Shown here: positions 56,334 to 64,000 of the stretch, in pieces
How the letters are laid out: the number at the start of each line of letters is the position of its first letter
Numbering within the stretch: position 1 is the stretch's first letter
Origin: Metarhizium brunneum
Lineage: Eukaryota > Ascomycota > Sordariomycetes > Hypocreales > Clavicipitaceae
Assembly: GCF_013426205.1 (NCBI RefSeq)
Contig: NC_089427.1
Location: 806,001-870,000 of the forward strand
DNA: 64,000 bases
Reading direction: 5' to 3'
Made by a program: the position numbers and the translations under genes
The notes under the pieces: generated by a model
What the model saw: the letters and a program-made list of their open reading frames with translations, nothing else
Databases searched by the model: none
What the model was told of the DNA's origin: nothing

Positions 56334-56827
56334 GTTTCATTTAAAAAAATGCGTAGACGGAATCACCTGTCGAGTTCATGATGCAGCAGCTCACGACATT
56401 TTCAGCGGAGATACCTGGAAGACAGGGCGTTGACAGTTGCGAAAGACATAAAATCGGAAGTGAAGCTGTGAAGTTAAAAGAGGTTAACTAATAACTGGTG
56501 CCTTACACTCTTTGGCCAAGCAGATCAGCCTGGCCGTCAACCCCACAGTGAGGTAATGCCATCACCAATCAACAGCTATGAATCTACTCCACAACGGACC
56601 AATTGACCCAGCCTCGCTTACCTAACTAACCAACAAATTTATGGTTGGTGATGCCTTTTGCAGGAGCTTTCGCGTGGACAGTTCAGGCGACAATTTGGGC
56701 CAAGTGCGCCAATCCACAAAACAAGAAAGGTATGGCAGAATGCAACTCCTTCCTATCATCGTCACCGCTACGGCTCTTCAACCCCACGCTCTCCAGGCAC
56801 AGAATTGCTAATTCCAATCCAGCCAAG
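56334..56827. promoter_or_regulatory. Divergent promoter of IRC20-like and mS41 genes
   Basis: 494 bp between divergent starts. An in-frame Met upstream of mS41 (56732) would extend that protein, but the sequence before 56828 lacks a targeting signal. No separate gene. Confidence 0.4.
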
Positions 56828-57529
56828 ATGAGGGCCCCCGGCCTCCGAGCTTCTCTGCGCCTCTTCGCAAATGCACCTCTCTCCCACGGCATCCAAATCA
56901 GACACTTGCACAAGACCCGACCTCCGCATACGATACCCCAGCCTCGCCCCTTTGTCCCCGACGTACCTACCTTCCTGACCCTCATCGGGCGCGGCCTGAA
57001 CAAACACGCCTCCAAATTCCCGTCATGGGACTCCCTCTTCGCCCTCACCTCGCCTGAGCTCAGAGAGCTGGGGATCGAGCCGCCGCGAAACAGACGTTAT
57101 CTCCTTCAGTGGATGCAGCGATACCGCAGAGGCGCGCTCGGTCCCGGCGGCGACTTCGAATTCGTCAAGGACGGCGAGGCCATCCTCAAGGTCGCCACGC
57201 CACCTGCCTCGGTGGTCAGCGACGCAAAATGGGTCGTCAACGTCCCTCAGAGCCAGGAGCCCGAAGCCGAGGCCCCAACGCCCGAGTCGTTGGCGCTACC
57301 CCGGCCAAAGGGCTACACAGTCCGCGGACTCAAGTCCATAGCCGGCCCGTACGCCACGCCCCTTCCCGAGGGGGCAGGTGCCGTCGTCAAAGTCACAGAG
57401 GGCATGTGGGAGCAGCGCCGCGGGAGAAAGATTGACGGTGGCGAGCGTCGCAGAGCAGAGGTGCGGTTCAAGAGACGATCTACTGAGCGGCGGGCGGAGA
57501 GAGAGGCAGAGATGATGGCGAAACTATAG
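56828..57529 (+). CDS. FYV4: Mitochondrial small ribosomal subunit protein mS41 (IGR domain)
   Basis: Single exon, 233 residues. An Arg/Leu-rich N-terminus without acids (MRAPGLRASLRLFANAPLSH) looks like a mitochondrial presequence. The IGR/SAM-like domain sits at about 45-102: VPTFLTLIGRGLNKHASKFP, then LFALTSPELRELGIEPPRNR and YLLQWMQRYRRG, which is diagnostic of Fyv4/mS41. The C-terminus is basic (RRAEVRFKRRSTERRAER), as in ribosomal proteins. It should be part of the small mitoribosomal subunit. An upstream in-frame Met at 56732 would put an unrelated stretch before the presequence, so 56828 is preferred. Confidence 0.88.
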   Translation: MRAPGLRASLRLFANAPLSHGIQIRHLHKTRPPHTIPQPRPFVPDVPTFLTLIGRGLNKHASKFPSWDSLFALTSPELRELGIEPPRNRRYLLQWMQRYRRGALGPGGDFEFVKDGEAILKVATPPASVVSDAKWVVNVPQSQEPEAEAPTPESLALPRPKGYTVRGLKSIAGPYATPLPEGAGAVVKVTEGMWEQRRGRKIDGGERRRAEVRFKRRSTERRAEREAEMMAKL

Positions 57530-58457
57530 CTGGACCGGGGACGAGCATTTAAAAAAGGAGGGGGCTGCGAGATCCCCGGGCATGCCGTTGTATTCTAGAC
57601 ATTGTATCCATAGCCATTGGGCCACAGGCGCCATGAATATCAATCACATTGATGAGTTTAGCTCCGGGGCTTGTAACCATCATTTGGTGCTGGATGTCTG
57701 GGCCGCCACAGAGATGATGGATCGCGGAATCAGAGTTACACACAACTAGAACAGAAGGTATTGCAACTCTGTAATCTCAAGTGGCATCTATATGCCCAGT
57801 GTATTCAGGAACACTTAGGGGCCGGTTGGTTCGTCTCCACATTGACGATCATTTGGCACCAAATACATGTTTCTACTCTGTTTGCTAATGGCTAAATTAA
57901 TGACGATATACCTGCATTCATGTTCAATTTACGTGTAGCACATTATTTTGAGTTCAACGCATTTACAAGATAGTATATAATCTTGCAGCGTATGTGTGTC
58001 AACAAGGCAACATACCAATATACTATGCCACAGACTGTAGACCATTGTGAGCTAGTGCCTGCTTGAGTCGTCTATCTACACGCAAAGGCTTTGGAGAAAT
58101 TCTGACTGGGCAACTTTTATTTTCTATACCTAGGCATGTATGAAACACCTTATCGAGTATCCAAGATGCACACCAGGCGCAATAATAGACTCTTTGTTAA
58201 TAAGCAGTGATGAATGTCGACAGTTACTTGCTGATTTATACACTACGGTAGAACAACTAGCATTGACACGAAACTCGACTTTTGATCTATGCTAACCGAC
58301 GCAAACGCCTGGTATCGTTCGCCAACGCCCTGATTTTTTCGCAGGCGAAGTAGAACCGACGCCGTCAAATATCAGAACTCCTAATCATGGTTCCACGTAT
58401 ACACGCACGCGGCCAAAAAGCACCAAAGAGGACTTAAGACTTGACCGTGGTAAATTT
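57530..58457. other. Convergent 3' intergenic region
   Basis: 928 bp between converging genes; AT-rich in the middle (57880-58000). No supported gene, RNA or repeat. Confidence 0.4.
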
Positions 58458-59932
58458 TCACGCCCCGAGCCCGCGTCGTTGGCTGGCACCGTCAAACTTG
58501 GCCTTCATACCCTCTTCAAACTGGCGTTGAATATCAGCCTCTGCCTTGATCGAGTCCGACTTGGTGTTGGTCGTGTTTGCCAACGCGTCTCCGCTCTTGT
58601 TTCCCCCCAGAAGCCTCATGAATTTGCTTTGGCGGGAGGCTCCCCCTTCAAGGCCACCGACGTTCCATTGTTCAGCGACATTCGCCTCAGCAGTCTCTGG
58701 TTCCTTGTTTTGTTTGGATTTCTTCTCCTTTTTGGTCTTGGTTTTTGTTCCATTCGTCTCCTCGGGATTCATCTCTCTCTTTGCTTGTCTCTCCTCCTTT
58801 GCCTTCTTGTACTTGTCCTCCTTCTTGACCTTCATCTCCCTTTTCTTTGCTTGCTTCTCTTCCTTCTCCTTCTTCTTCTCTTCTTTCTTCTCCTTCTTCC
58901 TCTTCCTATCTTGGATTATCTTTCTCTGATATTGGCTCTTCTCCCTCCTATCTTCTCCCTCCTCCTCCTCCTCCTCCTCCACCTTTCCAACTACTTCTGG
59001 CTCTGATTCCGACTTTGACTCCGATTTGCTGGGTTCGTCCGAGTCCGAGCTTGTCTCAGTCGGAGTAATTTTGCTCTTCTTCGATTTGGATCCTTCATCT
59101 ACAGAAACGCCCTGTTTCTTACTGGCAGGAGCATCACTCTCTCGTCGGCGCTTTTTCGTATCAATGATAAAGGAGCCAGGGGCGACCGGTTCGATCGACG
59201 CACCACCATCCGAGTCCGAGGAAGACGAGGACGAAGTGGAGAGCTTTGCGTCATTTCCTTCCTCGGATGGGGAGGCTTCGTCATCATGGGCCTCTTGGGC
59301 GTCGGCCGACTGCAGAGTATGCGTGAGCCACGAGGTTTTGGGGCATCTAGGAGGGGCGTGTGCGGTTGGATGCGGTAGCACCATGTAAGGCAAGGCACAG
59401 CGCATATCAAAATGGGGAGCCGATTCGACGGCATATCAAACCTACCTCCTTGGCTTCTGTCATCAACTTGTATTGCTCGGCCACCCTTTTAGCCTCAAGC
59501 AGGAGCTTGTTTCCCTTAATCTCCAGTTGCTTGGATCGCTTCAGTAGCCGCTGTCGCCTCTGTTCTTGCACAGCGGGACGTCGTGCAAGTTTCTGGGCCT
59601 TTTTGTCACGTTTAAATTCCTCTTTGGCGAGAGCAAGTTCTTTGCCAGTCCGGGTCTGCTTCGCCCTCCTAAGTTCGGCTTTCTTCGCATTCTTCAACTT
59701 CTTCTTTGAGACTGCATGACACACAAATGTAGCGGTTTCGTCAGCAATGTTTACATTCGGAAAGCGAGCCAAGACACGTGTTATGGAGATGCAAAAGTTG
59801 GGATGACGGGAGAGGCGGTGTCACTTCGCCTCCATCCGGCAGGCTCCCGGTTGAGGATGGGGGCTATGTACAAAGTCGAGCCGGAGCTTACATACCGCCT
59901 TTTTTGGCTGCCAATTTTTCTGCGGAAACCAT
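58458..59932 (-). CDS. Lys/Glu-rich protein with C-terminal SMAP domain
   Basis: Three exons, 59932-59896, 59711-59446 and 59309-58458, 384 residues. Exon 1 gives MVSAEKLAAKKGG, then VSKKKLKNAKKAELRRAKQ. The middle is acidic and Ser-rich (STSSSSSSDSDGG, EEEEEEEG), followed by a very long Lys/Glu coiled region (KKEKKEEKKKEKEEKQAKKR). The end carries QWNVGGLEGGASRQSKFMRL (about 315-334), the small acidic protein-like (SMAP) domain, and finishes FDGASQRRGLGA. This is likely a nuclear or nucleolar protein; its molecular role is not established from sequence. The intron at 59895-59712 is 184 nt, long for this locus, and contains open sequence that could mislead gene callers. Confidence 0.75.
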
Positions 59933-62900
59933 GGCGCTAACTGTAGATGAGCCCGATGCGCTCAGCGGATTGTAGAGTCTAGGTGAACGACCAGGAACGA
60001 CTTGCAATGTCGTATGTTCGGGAGATGCGAAATTCGCGAGCGAGTTATGCGAAGAATATGGGGGCTGGAAAGGCAGGGCCTTGCTGCAGGAGAGAAATGA
60101 ACGCGGAATTGAGGCTTGAGACGGGGTGACAAATGACTTCTCAGGAGCAAAGTCCTAATTTCTTCGTCCTCATACAATTGTCCCCGGTAGCTTTGCAATC
60201 TACATGAGAGCAAGAGGGTGTGATGCAAGAACCGGGCAAAAAAAAAAAAATCCCATATTTTGCCGGGCGGTGAAACAGCTCTAGCTTTGGTGGGCGGGAG
60301 CTGTTGCTACCGAATCCTGCTGCCGCCAACCGACGGGATCCAGTACCCGCCCCAACTGATTGATACGATTTGTGGAGCAACTAGAGCTGTCAAAAAGAGA
60401 ACCAGCCAGATGGTCCGATCTTCGCAAATCATCGCGACGTAAAATACGTGTATGCGTACGCGTTTCGTTTGCGCAAGGCCAATTCCCATCCGTCCCCAAT
60501 GCTCCGAATGTGAGTTATTACTGAAATTATGGGGCACTTGCGAACCAACAAACGCCTGCCATTTGTGAAGTCTAGTCAATCTACGGAGTACCTCGATACC
60601 CCAAGCCCAAGGTCCTGAAGTCATGCCAAGGTGTCCATTTGATACCGGTTCAATTAGGCCACCAAACCAGAAAAGATGATGAACTTTGCCATATACACAC
60701 CTACACCCCATCGAGCGTCTTTTACGACTGCACGTGGCCGACAGCATCTTAGTGCCGAGAGGTAGGCCTGCATGGACGAGATCTGCATGTCTATGTCCGC
60801 TCAACAAGTTCAAATCGTGACATGCCAACGTCCAATGGGTACTCTGCAGCTCAACAGTCCGAGAATCCTTGCACTGAACCAACCTATTAGGTGGTTTAGG
60901 TCTTTTCGAGAAACACGCAACCGAGACAAATGGACCCCTAAAGCGCGTCCCCATCCCAGCAACTTCGTGCTTTTCAAACGGTGGCTGAGCAAAGGTATCA
61001 CAAGCACACTCCTTCCGGTGTTCTCCGGCCTGTATTGCCATTGACAAGGAGCCGAACGCTTAGTCTGGGGTACAAGGCATGGAGTGCGGAGAAGTTACGC
61101 CCAGTATTAGTTTCCGGGGAGGGTGAGAAATCCCAGTCCATGCATGTCAATCGTGTAACAAGGCTCGGCCAAGATTTGTTCATCAGCAAGCCAGAACAGA
61201 AGCGCCGGGTGGCACAGTCGAACAGATAGTTCTATTGTGGCATATCAGATGTTGTCTAGGGCATGGTATTTACCAATAGGAGAGTTGGTGACCGCATCGG
61301 CGGTATTGGAGTGCGAGTAGCCGGAACAGCTTGATCCTTCATATGCCTCGGCATAGTCGGTCGTAGGATTCATGCAAGATAGGTCAGTGTACTGATACAT
61401 TTCACAAACGTGGCAACTACACAGGGTTGCTTTATCATTACGCTGTTAGATATACAAGGAGCGGAACGGACGTAATCCAGGCTGGAATTAGTCTCCGACC
61501 CAAAAACAGGACAGAGGTGTGAGCCAGCAGTGATTTCCTAGCTAATACAAAACATCAATGTGTTAAAGGCAAAACCCGGTCAAGAAGAGTAACAGCCAAG
61601 TCGATGAGTTGTAACGCACGGTCATAGAAGATGGCACATGAAAACATGCTCTTCCCAAAAGGCTCGCCGAACTAAACAACGGGATAACTGCCTTGTATGC
61701 TCCCCGAGTTGAATCGTTTACTCTGGCCATCAACGGAGCACATACCTGTTTGTGCATTGGATCCCCCTGCCCCTGTTGAACCAGGGACCGTTGATCCCAA
61801 CAAGCCATGGCGAACTAACCAGTCACTTCCACTCCCTGGCCTTCACCCTCCGCAGCTCACCCTAGGCGTCGCCGTTTTGAGAAGAACATAACGAAAGACG
61901 AGTTGCTATAGTAATTCATGAGTCAGATGAAAGGAGCGCTGAGCCATGCAGGGACCTCTGCAAAGGGCGCACTGGCATCCGAAGCAATTGGCGGCGCAAG
62001 ACTGCGCCGAGGAAACTACAAGCATTTCACCTTGACGAGCCAGATGGGTTGCAGACTTGTCTCACGACACACCAAGCCACCCGGTTTTGCGAGGTACGAC
62101 GGACGCGAAAGATCAAAAGTGTGTCTCGCCGGGCACTACGCCCGACACTTGGGCCACGAGTCCATGAGACAAACGTCCGCCCTCGGAGCCGGCAAATGCC
62201 GTGTGCTCAAGAGGACCAATTCCCGTTCGCATGAGATCATCAGGCAGACATTATCAGGATGGGCAACGAGCCCAATCGTGCGCGGAGAAAAACGCCCAGA
62301 TATGCGTCTCCAAGAAATGAGGCTGGACATTTTGGGGGCCGCAAGCTTTGATACACAGACACAGACGACAACGCACATGGCTCAGGTGCAGCAGACGGCG
62401 AACAACTAGCAGTTTAGTTAGGTCTACGACCAAAATAGAAACCAAACGATATCATAGGAGGCACGAACTCTGGATCTGCAAGCTCGCTTTCCCCGTATCG
62501 CGCATCCACTGCCTTCCCAGTCACCCCGTCGCCCAATGATCAATCCATGCGGCTGGCGGACCAGGGGGGCACACGGCTCGTTCGCCCAAGGACCGACAAT
62601 CGTATCGCTCGAGGCGTGGGGGGAAAGGGATCAAAGACATTCCAAGACATCCAAAGGCTCATAAGGCTACGGCTCGTGCCCTTTTGGCGACTTGTAGTAC
62701 GGAGTACGTACTGCTCTGAGGCGGCCCAGTCTCCAGATAAGATGTAACGTCGGCGTCAGTAGAAGCAGCCAGTCGCCGTCGAATCCGACGTGCTTACACA
62801 AAAGTTTGTTGCGCTGGTCGCAAGCTTTATTCCCTTTTGTGCGAACCGATCCTACCATCGATGTCCATCGTGCCCCTCATTCGCTTCCAGCCAGACTGCC

Positions 62901-63973
62901 TAAGCTCACTCCCATCCACCAGCAAACATTGAAGGGGGGTTCTGAAGCTGGCGCCTGAGATGGCGCTACTATGTTCAGAGGGCGTTGGCAACGTCCAACG
63001 GCGTCACTGCTCCGTGCGTATCTCTCGCTCCATCGCCAAGGCGGCACATGCCCCAATGCAGGCAATCGGAAATAAATCCACCAAGACGATAGTATCGGCG
63101 AGGCGAGTCGTACAAGAGCCAGAGCCTCGCCCTTTTGACCCGTTCAACGTCCAGATGTCCACATGGCAGCAGCCAGGGAGGGGGTGTCGGACAGCATCGC
63201 AAAGAAGGGTCTGAATGTCGGCCGCATGTCTCTTTGACCAGTTTTACATGGACTATTACAGAGTGCATACAATAGCATGAAGGAGGATCAGAGGGGTCAC
63301 GGGTGCCATGGCCAACGCATATTGCAGCTATGCGGTTAGTCATCACGTTTGCCACTTATGTCAAGTACTCCGGAGTCCGCAGCGTCCATGTTCCGAGACG
63401 ACATCGAACATTGAAGCGTATCCCGCTCGTTATAGCCGCTCAGACACCTGTAAAGGCCGCCTAGGTGCCTGTAAACGGCCTAGGCGCCAAGAACCAGCAA
63501 GCAATTTCCACGTAAAGCCTGCCAAGTGACTACATGTATTGACACGCCGACGCCAATGGTATATCCAATATTATCCAAAAACATGAGCAACATTGTCCGA
63601 CTTTCAAGCCCTTGCCAAAGAAAAAAAATTTGCAAAAGAAGAAAGAGCCGGATATTGAGAAAGCCACCAGACATCCTTGGTCTTAGTCCGGCCATTGACG
63701 AGGATCGTCCCATGCAGCCGCTTAAAAATAGAGACGGGAAGGCAAAAAAAATAGAGAAACGGGGGTTCCACGGCCTCCATCCAAAACACCTGATAATCGT
63801 CCCATGCCCAAAAAGTCAAAAAACCACAGAAAGCAAAAAAAAAATCCCGATGCGGTCGTTCACAAAAGGCAATACTACAGCATGCGCGTTTCGTCGCATC
63901 CGGACAATATGTCCGACAACTGCAGCCATTTTCCCGCCGCGGCTACACAGCATAATGTTTATCTCGCTTCCAG
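59933..63973. other. 4-kb terminal region without a supported gene
   Basis: Frames here (60307-61047 minus and 61918-62409 plus are the longest) have random composition and no acceptable domain. An A12 run lies near 60240-60250. A poly-A tract is at 63834-63843. GTACGGAGTACGTAC occurs near 62697. A short repeat TGTAAAGGCCGCCTAGGTGC / TGTAAACGGCCTAGGCGCC lies at 63446-63486. The right end probably holds the promoter of a gene beyond the window. Confidence 0.4.
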
Positions 63974-64000
63974 ATGTCCGCTTCTGCTCCACCCGTCAGA
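63974..64000 (+). CDS. Possible N-terminus of a gene cut by the window end
   Basis: ATG at 63974 in CAGATGTCC context opens MSASAPPVR and continues to the last base. Ser/Ala/Pro-rich starts are common in fungal proteins, but nine codons cannot prove a gene. Confidence 0.2.

Noticed and set aside
60801..60830. Possible tRNA B-box (AAGTTCAAATC)
   Set aside because: No matching A-box or cloverleaf arms at the right spacing on either strand.
60307..61047. 246-codon minus-strand open frame
   Set aside because: Residue composition is random-like, with no domain, no splice context and no promoter or neighbour support.
61918..62409. 163-codon plus-strand open frame
   Set aside because: No recognisable motif; frames of this size are expected by chance in 4 kb of GC-balanced DNA.

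Overview
The window is nuclear DNA of a filamentous ascomycete, most likely a hypocrealean Sordariomycete. The evidence is short spliceosomal introns (mostly 50-90 nt) with GT..AG ends and CTAAC-type branch points, typical fungal housekeeping genes (EIS1, SFK1, KIN28/CDK7, RCY1, HOM3, RFX, YOP1, MID1, IRC22, IRC20/SHPRH, mS41), and AT-rich, transition-mutated repeats of the kind produced by RIP. No bacterial operons, CRISPR arrays, rRNA or convincing tRNA genes were seen. Exon models were built by hand; each preserves frame and ends at a stop, but none has been tested against RNA.

Layout. 1-26.9 kb is a gene-rich conserved block: an eisosome protein (980-3803, +), an Sfk1/Frag1-type membrane protein (4353-5321, -), a CDK7-like kinase (6255-7552, +), a recyclin F-box protein (7816-10681, -), aspartokinase (11535-13580, -, with a GC-AG intron and a 20-nt exon), an RFX transcription factor (15424-18128, -), Yop1 (20768-21521, +), the Mid1 calcium-channel subunit (23220-25134, +) and a seven-exon short-chain dehydrogenase (25657-26878, +).

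26.9-49 kb is an accessory island. It is gene-poor and holds at least nine solo or degenerate LTRs, some with intact target-site duplications and one nested in a sibling LTR. It also holds a 392-bp TA-flanked MITE and a 96-bp fold-back element. Between the repeats lie genes of the accessory type: a cysteine-rich secreted protein (31359-32148, -), a MYND-finger protein, a TRI5-family terpene cyclase (35622-36617, -), an unrecognised 554-residue protein (38758-40422, -), a secreted M28 aminopeptidase (41524-43110, +), a secreted 88-residue peptide (44343-44742, -), a probable gene remnant (46363-46707, -) and a GT32 glycosyltransferase (47509-48679, -).

50.1-59.9 kb is conserved again: an Irc22/TRAP-alpha-like ER protein, a 1457-residue SNF2-RING protein of the Irc20/SHPRH type, mitoribosomal protein mS41 and an SMAP-domain basic protein. 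The last 4 kb has no gene I can support except a possible start codon at 63974 that runs off the end.

The most interesting parts are the accessory island with its two related LTR families and retained small secreted-protein genes, and the terpene cyclase / unknown 554-residue protein pair, which could belong to one biosynthetic locus.
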